64,000 bases of DNA from Methylophaga sp. (GCA_002696735.1 NZSL01000017.1:62669-126668); one strand, 5' to 3'. Shown: positions 40,312 through 49,290, counted from the stretch's first letter. Translations and numbers: made by a program. The notes: generated from the letters alone by a model not told the origin.

Positions 40312-41112
40312 TTAAAGCAAACATTTGATCCCAACCATTAACAAAATGATTGCCAGCAACGGCCGTAAAATCTTATCTGAGATTCTCACCCCCAGATGTG
40401 AGCCAATATAAATGCCTGGTAACGATCCCATCAGCAAATAAGATAATAATGACCAATCTACCGTGCCCACTGCAGAATGGCCTAATCCGGCCACTGCCGT
40501 TAAAGGAACAGCATGTGCGATATCGGTTGCCACAATTTCTACACCACGCATCTTCGGATAAAGAAATAATAAAACAACCGCTCCCAATGCGCCGGCCCCT
40601 ACCGAAGATAATGTCACCATCACCCCTAACAAAGCACCGATAATTACTGTTGCCGGCGCCTTCAAGGCTTCATCCTGTCGTAAACGATATAGATAATTCA
40701 CTAAAGGATGCCCCTGACGTGCTTTCATTATCCCGGCCAGCCAGTTTTTCAGCAGTAATGCACTAGACGTTAAAATTAAAGCGATGCCCAGAGCAACCGT
40801 TATCAGATCATTGTGCTTACCTTCATGAACACCGGTTGCACTGAGAAACCATAAAGTCAGCAAGGTGGCTGGTAGACTCCCTGCAGCAAGCCGCCAGACC
40901 ACACGCCAATGCACCACGCCATGACGCCAATAAGCCCAAATACCACCTGCTTTAGTTACTGCCGCAAACAATAAATCTGTCCCTACAGCGATTGCAGGTT
41001 GGATACCAAACCCAAAAATCAGAATTGGGGTCATCAACGATCCGCCACCAACGCCTGTCATCCCGACCATAATGCCTACGCCCAGGCCTGCCAGCAAATA
41101 ACCCCATTCCAT
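40312..41112 (-). CDS. TauE/SafE family permease (sulfite/sulfate-related)
   Basis: A 266-residue protein with about eight membrane helices and the family's duplicated glycine-rich helices: GIMVGMTGVGGGSLMTPIL at the N-terminus and GVMVTLSSVGAGALGAVVLL in the second half. TauE/SafE proteins export or import sulfite, sulfonates or other small anions. Its position 30 bp before cysH suggests sulfate or sulfite transport. The direction and substrate are inferred. Confidence 0.88.
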   Translation of the reverse strand: MEWGYLLAGLGVGIMVGMTGVGGGSLMTPILIFGFGIQPAIAVGTDLLFAAVTKAGGIWAYWRHGVVHWRVVWRLAAGSLPATLLTLWFLSATGVHEGKHNDLITVALGIALILTSSALLLKNWLAGIMKARQGHPLVNYLYRLRQDEALKAPATVIIGALLGVMVTLSSVGAGALGAVVLLFLYPKMRGVEIVATDIAHAVPLTAVAGLGHSAVGTVDWSLLSYLLMGSLPGIYIGSHLGVRISDKILRPLLAIILLMVGIKCLL

Positions 41113-41360
41113 TAATAAATTGACCTTTACCCTGCTTTGTTGGCAGCAAGTTTACCAGTTGGCAATATTCAATCAATGAATATTATTTTCTATCTATATA
41201 ACTTATGAGAATATAAAGAAATCCTTGCCATTTGAACTGAGAGCCAATCTTTAACATAGCCTTAACCTAAATTGACTGACACTGCTAATTGTTCACATTT
41301 CTTTCACGGTGTATAGACGAAGCTCTAACTCCAACTCCACTCTGGGATGAGAGGCTGAAG

Positions 41361-41711
41361 ATGACAACTTATAGAATCTTGTTAGTTATAACAGCAGCAT
41401 GTTCTGCATTGATAACATCTTTTTTTATTAATCCTGCCGATTCAAACCGGGTGTTTGAGCCTGCACAGATTATTTTTCCACCGGCTTCGATTCAAGCGCC
41501 GGAAACCTCTGATAATGAGGTTATAGAAAATGCAGATCCACTCACTTTGGCCATAAAAGTGTGTTTTCAAGATAAATGTGAATACCTGGCACAGTCTGAG
41601 ATGCAACATATTTTAACCCGGGAAGGTGAATCTATGGCTGAAAGCGAACAGTATCAAACAACTGTGCCTTTCCAGCTTCCTCAGCAAGGTGTTCCAATCA
41701 TTGAAATGTAA
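41361..41711 (+). CDS. Hypothetical membrane-anchored protein
   Basis: A 116-residue protein I do not recognise. The ATG at 41361 begins MTTYRILLVITAACSALIT, a likely membrane anchor or signal segment. A Pro/Glu-rich stretch and a small domain with two cysteines (VCFQDKCEYLA) follow. It is divergent from the TauE gene across 248 bp and lies 81 bp before the cysB-like gene, so it could belong with sulfur regulation. No function is assigned. Confidence 0.6.
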   Translation: MTTYRILLVITAACSALITSFFINPADSNRVFEPAQIIFPPASIQAPETSDNEVIENADPLTLAIKVCFQDKCEYLAQSEMQHILTREGESMAESEQYQTTVPFQLPQQGVPIIEM

Positions 41712-41792
41712 AACGTAACGCACCATAACTGGTCTTTTATCACTAAAAACTTATATATTTACTCTTACTAATAATAATTACGGATATAGTGG

Positions 41793-42713
41793 ATGAAGTT
41801 GCAACAATTGAAATATGTTCGCGAAGTGGCTCGTCGTGGCCTCAGTATCTCTGCAGCGGCTCAGGCACTGCATGCTTCTCAGCCAGGTGTAAGTAACCAG
41901 ATTCAGTTACTGGAAGATGAGCTGGGGCTGCTAATCTTCGAACGACATGGGAAACGTTTATCGGCTATCACACCGCTGGGAGAATCCGTTATTGCCATGG
42001 CTGAGCGGGTGTTACAGGAAGTAGACAATTTACGTGAACAGGCGGCTGACAGTCGTCATGAGAAAAAAGGCACACTTTCAATCGGCACCACACACACTCA
42101 GGCACGTTATGCTCTGCCAAAAGCTATCAAGGCCTTTTCAGAACAATATCCCGATGTGCACTTAAATATGGTGCAAGGTACCCCACCTGAAGTCGCTGAA
42201 ATGGCGGCCACCGGTAAAGTGGACTTAGCGATAGCAACCGAGGGCTTATCAAAATTTGATAATCTGGCGATTTTGCCCTGCTACGAATGGAATCGTACAG
42301 TGATAACGCCACCGGGGCATCCGCTTTTGAATGAAAAAAAACTCACTCTTGAGGCTATTTCACAATATCCAATACTGACATACGTAATGGGCTTTACCGG
42401 TCGCGCGCAACAGGATCAGTCTTTTATTGAACGTGGTCTTAAGCCTAACGTTATTTTTACCGCCACTGATGCGGATGTAATTAAAACCTACGTAGAATTG
42501 GGGCTTGGTATTGGCATTATAGCCAGCATGGCATTTGATCCAGCAAAAGATGCTCCTTTACAAGCATTGGATGCCAGTGGTTTATTTAAACCAAGTACGA
42601 CCCATATGGGAATTCGTAAAGGCAGTTATCTTCGCGGTTACAGTTATGCTTTTATTGAGTTTTTTGCTCCCCATCTTCAACGCTCAACTATTCAGAACGC
42701 GATCGCATTGTGA
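41793..42713 (+). CDS. cysB: LysR-type regulator, CysB family
   Basis: CysB-type activators turn on sulfate assimilation genes, with N-acetylserine or O-acetylserine as inducer. The 306-residue protein starts MKLQQLKYVREVARRGLSIS. It has the winged-helix segment ALHASQPGVSNQIQLLEDEL, and the effector domain has the CysB/Cbl hallmark GTTHTQARYALP with LAIATEGL and TYVMGFTGR. It is slightly shorter than enteric CysB (324). Its neighbours are sulfate-assimilation genes, its probable targets. Confidence 0.9.
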   Translation: MKLQQLKYVREVARRGLSISAAAQALHASQPGVSNQIQLLEDELGLLIFERHGKRLSAITPLGESVIAMAERVLQEVDNLREQAADSRHEKKGTLSIGTTHTQARYALPKAIKAFSEQYPDVHLNMVQGTPPEVAEMAATGKVDLAIATEGLSKFDNLAILPCYEWNRTVITPPGHPLLNEKKLTLEAISQYPILTYVMGFTGRAQQDQSFIERGLKPNVIFTATDADVIKTYVELGLGIGIIASMAFDPAKDAPLQALDASGLFKPSTTHMGIRKGSYLRGYSYAFIEFFAPHLQRSTIQNAIAL

Positions 42714-42800
42714 ATTTTTCCCTTTAGCATTTCGGAAGGTAATGGTAGTTTAATCGGGCTAAATTTTGGCATTACAAATGAAATATAAGAAGGAAATATA

Positions 42801-43370
42801 ATGAAAGCTGTATTAAAAGTCCTGGTTACAGGCTTCTTCCTGTTACCTGCGCTGGTATTTTCTCATGGCGCTTCACGTCTGCAAGTCGAAGAAACAGTGT
42901 TGATTAATGCTGATGCTGAAACTGTGTGGAACATGGTTAAAGATTTCGACAGCCTGCATAAATGGCACCCAGCCATCATTTCTACTAAAGCAGAAGGTGG
43001 GAATGAACCTGGCGCGACGCGCGTTTTAACCCTTAAAAATGATTCAACCATCACTGAAACGTTGAAAAAGTTTGACGAAGAATCAATGAGTTTTATGTAT
43101 CAGATTGATGAAATGAGTTCTGTTGGACAGGTTGAAATTGAAGGCGAAATGCATGATATCCCTGCAGTGCCTGTCAGTAAGTATAAAGCCTGGTTAACTG
43201 TAGAAGCTGAAGGCGACCAAACCAAAGTCACCTGGTTGGCCAAATTTTTCCGTGGCTATACCGGCAACCATCATGAGCCTAAAGAGTTAAATGACGAAAC
43301 GGCTACCAATGCTATTGAAGGTATTTTCCGTTCAGGCCTCGACACTTTAAAAGCCAAAATTGAAAATTAA
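42801..43370 (+). CDS. Periplasmic SRPBCC protein, MxaD-like
   Basis: A 189-residue exported START/SRPBCC-fold protein. The signal peptide MKAVLKVLVTGFFLLPALVFS is followed by HGASRLQVEETVLINADAET and VWNMVKDFDSLHKWHPAI, and the domain continues to the C-terminus. This form resembles MxaD, a periplasmic protein that aids electron transfer from methanol dehydrogenase to cytochrome cL in methylotrophs. No mxa or xox genes are adjacent, so the role is inferred from resemblance only. Confidence 0.72.
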   Translation: MKAVLKVLVTGFFLLPALVFSHGASRLQVEETVLINADAETVWNMVKDFDSLHKWHPAIISTKAEGGNEPGATRVLTLKNDSTITETLKKFDEESMSFMYQIDEMSSVGQVEIEGEMHDIPAVPVSKYKAWLTVEAEGDQTKVTWLAKFFRGYTGNHHEPKELNDETATNAIEGIFRSGLDTLKAKIEN

Positions 43371-43391
43371 GTCAGTATTGACTTGAACTTT

Positions 43392-43416
43392 AAGGCGTCT
43401 TCGGACGCCTTTTTTT
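43392..43416 (+). terminator. Intrinsic terminator after the MxaD-like gene
   Basis: AAGGCGTC, a TTCG tetraloop and GACGCCTT are followed by a T-run, a textbook terminator 20 bp after the stop codon. It isolates the gene from the riboswitch operon. Confidence 0.95.
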
Positions 43417-43487
43417 ATATCCTCTGAACAATCAAAGATGGGAAAACAACACTTTTTTCTGTATATTTCACCTACTTGCTAATACAA

Positions 43488-43574
43488 GCCTCGGGGTGGT
43501 CGAAAGGCCTGAGATTCACCAGTTGGTGAAGACCCGATGAACCTGATCCAGGTAATACTGGCGTAGGGACAGGC
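43488..43574 (+). promoter_or_regulatory. TPP riboswitch (THI element)
   Basis: All conserved blocks are present in order: GGGGTG, CTGAGA, ACCCGATGAACCTGATC (the thi-box core), GGTAATACTGGCG and AGGGA. P1 closes between GCCT (43488-43491) and AGGC (43571-43574). It lies upstream of a TonB-dependent receptor gene, so TPP should shut down thiamine uptake. A possible -10 TATATT is at 43462-43467. Confidence 0.96.
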
Positions 43575-43618
43575 GGCAAACCCTTCTTGCTAGATCAATG
43601 CAAATGGCGTGATCCCCT

Positions 43619-43645
43619 GTTCTTTTTAAGAATTTAAAAAGGATA
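43619..43645 (+). promoter_or_regulatory. Ribosome-binding site with possible sequestering hairpin
   Basis: TTTTTAA and TTAAAAA around GAAT form a 7-bp A/T hairpin whose 3' arm runs into the Shine-Dalgarno (AAAAAGGAT) of the receptor gene. No GC-rich terminator follows the riboswitch, so control is more likely at translation than at termination. Confidence 0.5.
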
Positions 43646-43648
43646 GTC

Positions 43649-45760
43649 ATGAAACTCACCCTGCTTTCCATCGCAGTCACCAGCGCTTTATTTTCTCCCG
43701 GCGCAGTTGCACAAACCGAGACCGATAGCACTGATTTACCGTCCATGCTGGTCAGTGCAGATTTTCGTCCTGCAGAAGCCCAGGATATTCCCGTCAGTCT
43801 GACAACATTCGATGAGGAAATCATTGAATCACGTGGTGCCCAGCACATTGAAGATGTTCTCAATCTTGCACCCAATGTAAATCTTTCCAGCGGCGCTTCC
43901 CGTGGTCAGTTTTTTCAGATCCGTGGTATTGGTGAACGCAGTGAGTTTCTTGCTCCCCTAAACCCATCGGTAGGACTTTATATTGATGGTATCGATTTTA
44001 GTCGCAGTGGCGGCGCAGCCACACTATTTGATATTGAGAAAGTAGAAGTATTACGTGGACCTCAGGGTACGTTGTATGGAGCCAATGCATTAGCCGGTGT
44101 TATCAATATGCAAAGCAAACAGGCCACCAATGATCTGGATATGAATTTTCAGTCAACCGTAGGCAATTACGATACCCGAAGTGTCGGTGTAGCAGTAGGC
44201 GGTCCATTAATTAAAGACACTTTACTGGGGCGAATAGCTGTGCATACCCATCGTTCAGATGGCTACATGGATAATGATTTTCTAGGTCGTGACAATACGC
44301 AAAATCAGGATGAAATGACTGCCCGCGGACATTTGAAATGGCTGGTCAATAATGACCTGACCATTGATCTGAATTTGCTGCATTTAAATATCGACAATGG
44401 TTACGACGCATTCACACTTGATAACAGCCGTAACAGTCTTTCAGATGAGCCTGGCAATGACAAACAGCATACCAATGCATTTGCACTCAAATCCGACTGG
44501 CGAGCAAGCAGTAAAGTGCAATTACAATCTACTTTGACCTATTCCAAATCTGATTTGGAATATAGCTATGATGATGACTGGTCGTATAAAGGTCAGTTTG
44601 ATCCCAGTTTATTTCCTTACAGTGGTTTTGATCAGTACAAACGCGAACGGGAAAACTACTCTATAGAATTCAGAGCCCTTTCCAATGAAGAGGGTCGTAT
44701 TTTTGCTGATACAACTGATTGGTCAGTAGGTATTTATCTGGCCGATCAACGCCAAGATCTCAAGCGCAAATACTTCGATAACGATACACCTGATGTCTAC
44801 CCTCTAAATAACACTTATGAAACATCTAACAGTGCCATTTTTGGGCAATTAGATACCGCTTTAACGGAAAAACTGACCCTGATAACTGGCTTACGTGCTG
44901 AACATTGGGACGCTGATTATGACGATTCGCAAGGATTGGATCTGGATGACAGCGATGTGTTATTCGGGGGGAAAGTCGGTTTGAATTATCAGTTCCGTCC
45001 ACAACACCTTTTATACACATCATTATCCCGTGGCTACAAAGCTGGGGGGGTTAACACGGAAGCAGATCTGGCGCCAGGCTTACGCAAATTCAATAATGAA
45101 TATTTATGGAACCTTGAAGCCGGTATGAAATCACTATGGCTGAATGGAAGCTTGGTGACCGATATCACGGCATTTTATGGTTTGCGAAAAGATGCCCAGG
45201 TAAAAACCTCTGTAGGTGTGCCACGCGACAGTGGTGGTACCCGTTTTATTGATTATCAGGATAATGCAGCGAAAGGCCGCAATATGGGGATTGAAGCAAG
45301 TGTTGATTGGTTGATCAATGAACGCTTAAGAACCTTTGCGGCAGTAGGTCTGTTGCATGCGACATTTGACGAATATGACAACCCTGAACTGGATGAGTCT
45401 GGATTAAATATTCAGGGCAGGAGGCAAGCTCATGCTCCTGCCTACACATTTAGTATTGGCAGTGAAGTCTATCTGACCCCACAATGGAATCTTCGCGCCA
45501 ATGTTGAGGGCAAGGATGAGTTCTATTACTCCAACAGCCATAATGCGAAATCCAGTTCTTACGCCATTACCAATGCAAGTTTGCAGTACCAGCAGCAAAA
45601 CTGGACATTTACCCTGTGGGGTCGCAATCTGTTTGATAAAGACTATTACACTCGCGGCTTTTTCTTTGGTATCGATCCATCAGCTGGCTATGAAGATCGA
45701 GTTTATACCCAATATGCTGATCCCCGTACTTTCGGTATGACTGTATCTTACGACTACTAA
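43649..45760 (+). CDS. TonB-dependent outer-membrane receptor, probably for thiamine
   Basis: A 703-residue TonB-dependent receptor. The signal peptide MKLTLLSIAVTSALFSPGAVAQ precedes a plug domain (about 35-150; ESRGAQHIEDVLNLAPNVNL, VEVLRGPQGTLYGANALAGV) and a 22-strand barrel ending in FGMTVSYDY. The plug signature is standard. The ligand is inferred as thiamine or a derivative from the TPP riboswitch 75 bp upstream and the two downstream thiamine genes; the barrel alone does not show it. Confidence 0.92.
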   Translation: MKLTLLSIAVTSALFSPGAVAQTETDSTDLPSMLVSADFRPAEAQDIPVSLTTFDEEIIESRGAQHIEDVLNLAPNVNLSSGASRGQFFQIRGIGERSEFLAPLNPSVGLYIDGIDFSRSGGAATLFDIEKVEVLRGPQGTLYGANALAGVINMQSKQATNDLDMNFQSTVGNYDTRSVGVAVGGPLIKDTLLGRIAVHTHRSDGYMDNDFLGRDNTQNQDEMTARGHLKWLVNNDLTIDLNLLHLNIDNGYDAFTLDNSRNSLSDEPGNDKQHTNAFALKSDWRASSKVQLQSTLTYSKSDLEYSYDDDWSYKGQFDPSLFPYSGFDQYKRERENYSIEFRALSNEEGRIFADTTDWSVGIYLADQRQDLKRKYFDNDTPDVYPLNNTYETSNSAIFGQLDTALTEKLTLITGLRAEHWDADYDDSQGLDLDDSDVLFGGKVGLNYQFRPQHLLYTSLSRGYKAGGVNTEADLAPGLRKFNNEYLWNLEAGMKSLWLNGSLVTDITAFYGLRKDAQVKTSVGVPRDSGGTRFIDYQDNAAKGRNMGIEASVDWLINERLRTFAAVGLLHATFDEYDNPELDESGLNIQGRRQAHAPAYTFSIGSEVYLTPQWNLRANVEGKDEFYYSNSHNAKSSSYAITNASLQYQQQNWTFTLWGRNLFDKDYYTRGFFFGIDPSAGYEDRVYTQYADPRTFGMTVSYDY

Positions 45761-45806
45761 TTTAACTGAGGTGCTTTAGTGCCCCTCCTTTCTTAAGGAA
45801 ACTATC

Positions 45807-46064
45807 ATGCGAATTTCTGTAGATATCAGCCTTTATCCGCTGACAGAGCAATTTGTTAAACCAATTCTGGCGTTTATTGCCAAGTTGGAAAACAATCCAA
45901 AATTGATCGTGCACCGTAATACATTGAGCACGCAGATTTTTGGCGAGTATCGTGATGTGATGGATGCGATGGACAGTGAAATTGAAGCGGTGTTTGCCCA
46001 GATGCCGCATAGCGTTTTTGTATTAAAACTGATCGGTAACGATCGTCATCAAGTCAAAGACTAA
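45807..46064 (+). CDS. Thiamine-binding protein, MTH1187/YkoF family
   Basis: An 85-residue single-domain protein of the family (PF01910) to which YkoF belongs, with ISVDISLYPLTEQFVKPILA and TLSTQIFGEYRDVMDAMDSE. Members bind thiamine or its pyrimidine. It has no signal peptide, so it should act in the cytoplasm. It lies between the receptor and the permease under the TPP riboswitch and overlaps pnuT by 1 bp. In Bacillus the ykoF gene accompanies an ABC-type importer, which is absent here. Confidence 0.88.
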   Translation: MRISVDISLYPLTEQFVKPILAFIAKLENNPKLIVHRNTLSTQIFGEYRDVMDAMDSEIEAVFAQMPHSVFVLKLIGNDRHQVKD

Positions 46065-46687
46065 TGTCTGAATCAGGCTGGTGGAATATTACGCTAGCTG
46101 GGCTGGCGTCAATGAGTGGCTGGGAAGTATTTGCCGCTCTGCTGGGAATTGGCTATATCCTGTTTGCTGCCCGAGAATCACAATGGTGCTGGCCATTAGC
46201 GTTTATCAGTACCATTATTTACACCATCCTGTTTTGGGAAAACCAGTTGCCAATGCAGGCCCTGCTAAACCTGTATTACATTGGTATGGCGATCTATGGC
46301 TTTATTCTCTGGCATCGTCATGAAAATCAGACCGCAGAACTGAATATTCACAGCTGGCCATGGCAATATCATCTGATCTTTATTGCCACTGGTGGATTTC
46401 TCAGTTTAGTGTTTGGCTATTACCTATCGGCTCATGCTACTCAATATCCCTATCTGGATGCATTTGTGATGGTGTTTTCGGTGATGAATACGTTATTGAT
46501 GGCACGTAAAGTATTGGAAAACTGGTTATATTGGCAAGTTATCAACAGCTCAGCCATTGTGCTTTATGCATTAACCGGCTTTTACGCCACTATCGTGATG
46601 TTCAGTATTTATCTGTTTCTCGCTATGGCGGGGTATTTCAAATGGCGTAAGTTATTAGCAGCCCAACACCAGACTCGAACGGCTTAA
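46064..46687 (+). CDS. pnuT: PnuC-family thiamine transporter (PnuT)
   Basis: A 207-residue inner-membrane protein with seven helices and the PnuC signature, including PMQALLNLYYIGMAIYGFILW and tryptophans lining the substrate path (WENQLPMQ). PnuC proteins carry nicotinamide riboside. Members under TPP riboswitches are called PnuT and carry thiamine. The operon context makes PnuT the better call. The 3' end overlaps the convergent APH-fold gene by 4 bp. Confidence 0.88.
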   Translation: MSESGWWNITLAGLASMSGWEVFAALLGIGYILFAARESQWCWPLAFISTIIYTILFWENQLPMQALLNLYYIGMAIYGFILWHRHENQTAELNIHSWPWQYHLIFIATGGFLSLVFGYYLSAHATQYPYLDAFVMVFSVMNTLLMARKVLENWLYWQVINSSAIVLYALTGFYATIVMFSIYLFLAMAGYFKWRKLLAAQHQTRTA

Positions 46688-47559
46688 CTAAACCGTTCGG
46701 GATGGTTGAGCCAGGAATTCAAATCTGTCTCACCTAAAACATTCATCAAAAATAGTAATAATCGATAAGGCAACCGAACATTCGTCAGATCTGGGATGAC
46801 CTGATAATTCTGATATTCAGCAGCAAACTGTTCTGCCTGTGATTGATCCAGCAAATATTCGAGCAAAACAAATTCTAACGTTCTTGGACCATAGACAATC
46901 GCATCCAGATCAACCAGTGCAGAAAGCTTATCTTGCTGCATCAAAAACTGATCCCACCGTAAATCGGGCATGATGGGCACAAATGTGTTTTCACATAGTA
47001 GTTCGGCCTGCTTCAAGGCCTGTTGTAAAACAGTTTGTTCAATTGAATCAGATTGTTGCTGCAAGGTTATTTTCAGACGCCGCGGCCAATCTTCTGCTGT
47101 ATATTCTGGCTGTTGCAGACTCCCCCATCGTGGATGCTGCTGCTGATGCATCAAACCGATATGGTTAGCCAATGATTTAATCGTCAACGCTGTTACGGAA
47201 GATGGATCCACATCTTCACCAGGTAACCAACGAGCCAGCACGAATTCCGCTGCCATCGAATTAATCAGTGACGGGATGACCAAAGGACTAATAGTGGAAA
47301 TACGTTGATAAACTTCTGCAATATTCCCCAATGATGTCGGAAAATTGATGGCAAACAGGCTATTCATTTTTTGCCAGAAAGCCGACTGCTCGATATTGGC
47401 ATGATCACACAGCTTCAAAACCATCGGTCCATCGACGGTTTCACAAAACCAGAGTTGATGACTACTATCGCTAAACTGGGCAGGTATTCTACTTGGCGGC
47501 TTTTGCAGGTCCGGCAAGGCTTTTTGCTGCTGTTGTGAAAGCGATGGGTAGTTTACCAA
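46684..47559 (-). CDS. APH/choline-kinase-fold protein with altered catalytic loop
   Basis: A 291-residue protein related to aminoglycoside/choline/thiamine kinases. It has an ATP-binding-lysine strand (MVLKLC, Lys49), VLARWLPGED in the hinge region, a catalytic-loop equivalent PDLRWDQ at 198-204 in place of HGDLHxxN (Asp199 kept, His and Asn replaced), and VDLD at 216-219 for the metal aspartate. The only available start is TTG 47557-47559, overlapping the SDR stop. Position beside pnuT hints at thiamine kinase; this is unproven. Confidence 0.65.
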   Translation of the reverse strand: MVNYPSLSQQQQKALPDLQKPPSRIPAQFSDSSHQLWFCETVDGPMVLKLCDHANIEQSAFWQKMNSLFAINFPTSLGNIAEVYQRISTISPLVIPSLINSMAAEFVLARWLPGEDVDPSSVTALTIKSLANHIGLMHQQQHPRWGSLQQPEYTAEDWPRRLKITLQQQSDSIEQTVLQQALKQAELLCENTFVPIMPDLRWDQFLMQQDKLSALVDLDAIVYGPRTLEFVLLEYLLDQSQAEQFAAEYQNYQVIPDLTNVRLPYRLLLFLMNVLGETDLNSWLNHPERFS

Positions 47560-48227
47560 GGCAACACTTCACCATTCATATGCCAGAAAGTACCGCTATT
47601 ATCAATATTCAACTCTGCCATCCGATCCAGCAAGCCTTTTGCTGATTCATCCGCATCAATCAGACCACCATGTCCGGTCATATCAGTTCTGACCCAGCCC
47701 GGATGCAATATAGCCACCGCAATACCTTTGGGTTTCAAATCAATAGATAACGATTTGCCTGCAGCATTAACAGCAGCTTTGGACATGCGATACGCATAAC
47801 TACCACCGGAGTCATTATCGGCGATAGATCCCATACGGCTGGTAATTATGCCTACCTTGCTACCCTGGGACATATGCTCAACTAACGCCTGAGTGGTTAA
47901 CAAAGGACCAAGACTGTTGACTTCAAACATGCTTTTAAAACTATCAATGGCATTGGAGTCGATATCATTAAGCCCGAGACCTGCCGCGATACCGGCATTG
48001 TTAATCAACCAGTCGATCTTACGATCGCCAAGTTTTTCGGAAAGCGCTTTAAGACTTATAGGGTCGCTGACTTCTACATCTTCAATAATCTCTACATCCA
48101 GTTCAGCTAAAGCTGGAGAGCGATGGCGACAGGTCGCAATCACATCAAAGCCACGTTCTTTTAATTGCCGGCATAACTCAAGCCCGATACCTCGGTTGCT
48201 ACCGGTGACAAGTGCGGTTTGTGACAT
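47553..48227 (-). CDS. Short-chain dehydrogenase/reductase
   Basis: A 224-residue SDR with the NAD(P) motif TGSNRGIG (residues 8-15), NNAGIAAG, the catalytic SRMGSI Ser region and YRMSK (Tyr/Lys, about 145-149). A hydrophobic SDR tail carries HPGWVRTDMTGHGG. It resembles the C-factor-like oxidoreductases; the substrate is unknown. The following gene starts within its last two codons, suggesting coupling. Confidence 0.88.
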   Translation of the reverse strand: MSQTALVTGSNRGIGLELCRQLKERGFDVIATCRHRSPALAELDVEIIEDVEVSDPISLKALSEKLGDRKIDWLINNAGIAAGLGLNDIDSNAIDSFKSMFEVNSLGPLLTTQALVEHMSQGSKVGIITSRMGSIADNDSGGSYAYRMSKAAVNAAGKSLSIDLKPKGIAVAILHPGWVRTDMTGHGGLIDADESAKGLLDRMAELNIDNSGTFWHMNGEVLPW

Positions 48228-48237
48228 ATCCTGCTCC

Positions 48238-49290
48238 TTAATTATGCTTATGAAGGTTTTTCATTGTAGTCGTTGAGGGTGACAACACAACGCCTGCTTC
48301 GGTGACAATAGCGTTTATCAGCTCTGCCGGTGTGACATCAAAGGCCGGATTCGACACCTTCACCCCATCCGGCGCAATTTGCTGGTTGGCAATATGAGTC
48401 ACTTCCCTTGATGGCCGTTGCTCGATTTCGATTTGTTTTCCGGTTTCAATTTGCCAATCAATAGTTGATAACGGTGCGACTACCATAAATTTTACCTGGT
48501 GGTATTTTGCTAATACGGCTAATGAGTATGTACCGATTTTATTCGCCACATCCCCATTGGCAGCAATTCGATCTGCACCAACAATAACCCAATGGATATT
48601 ACCAGAAGCCATTAATGAAGCCGCAGTGACATCTGCCTGCAAAGTCGCGGGAATTTTGCCCTGCACTAATTCCCAGGCAGTTAAGCGCGCACCTTGCAAC
48701 CAAGGACGAGTTTCATCAACATAGACGTGTTTTATTTTGCCATCTGAATACCCCTGACTTATTACACCTAATGCTGTCCCCACTCCGCCAGTCGCCAGTG
48801 CACCAGCATTGCAATGGGTTAATACCATACTGTCGGGAGCAATCAAATCTGCTCCCAGTTTCCCCATGGCTTGGTTGGCCGCAATATCCTGCTGATGAAT
48901 GTGGAGAGCAGCTTCCAATAATGCCGTTTCTGGAGAATAGGTTTCGGGCAAGTTGAGATAAATCGCTGTCATTTGTTCGATTGCCCATGACAGATTTACC
49001 GCTGTAGGACGCGATGCTGCGAGTTTGACCAGGGGCTCATGCATTGCCTGCTTCCAGTTCACACCCGCCTTATTCCAAGCATCCCGGGCGGCTAAAACCA
49101 CGGCATAAGCTGCTGTTATGCCAATTGCCGGTGCGCCTCTCACCACCATTTCACGTATAGCATCACTCACCTCACTTGCATGTTCGTATTTTAGCCAGAG
49201 CTGCTGTGTTGGAAGTAAACGCTGATCCAGCAAATGCAGCTGTTGGTCTTGCCATTTGATGGGTTGAATCATTTCACTGGTGCTTTGCAC
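48238..49290 (-). CDS. mtnA: S-methyl-5-thioribose-1-phosphate isomerase MtnA
   Basis: MtnA isomerises methylthioribose-1-phosphate in the methionine salvage pathway. The 350-residue protein has VVRGAPAIGITAAYA (about 50), THCNAGALATGGVGTALGV and VDETRPWLQGARLTAWEL. It also contains GADRIAANGDVANKIGTYSL, with the catalytic Cys and Asp. I chose the GTG at 49288-49290, which has AGGAG six nt upstream; a longer open frame would run across the divergent mtaD start. Confidence 0.95.
   Translation of the reverse strand: MQSTSEMIQPIKWQDQQLHLLDQRLLPTQQLWLKYEHASEVSDAIREMVVRGAPAIGITAAYAVVLAARDAWNKAGVNWKQAMHEPLVKLAASRPTAVNLSWAIEQMTAIYLNLPETYSPETALLEAALHIHQQDIAANQAMGKLGADLIAPDSMVLTHCNAGALATGGVGTALGVISQGYSDGKIKHVYVDETRPWLQGARLTAWELVQGKIPATLQADVTAASLMASGNIHWVIVGADRIAANGDVANKIGTYSLAVLAKYHQVKFMVVAPLSTIDWQIETGKQIEIEQRPSREVTHIANQQIAPDGVKVSNPAFDVTPAELINAIVTEAGVVLSPSTTTMKNLHKHN

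Noticed and set aside
45762-46010. Minus-strand frame across the thiamine-binding protein gene
   Set aside because: The plus-strand frame matches a known family and is in operon context.
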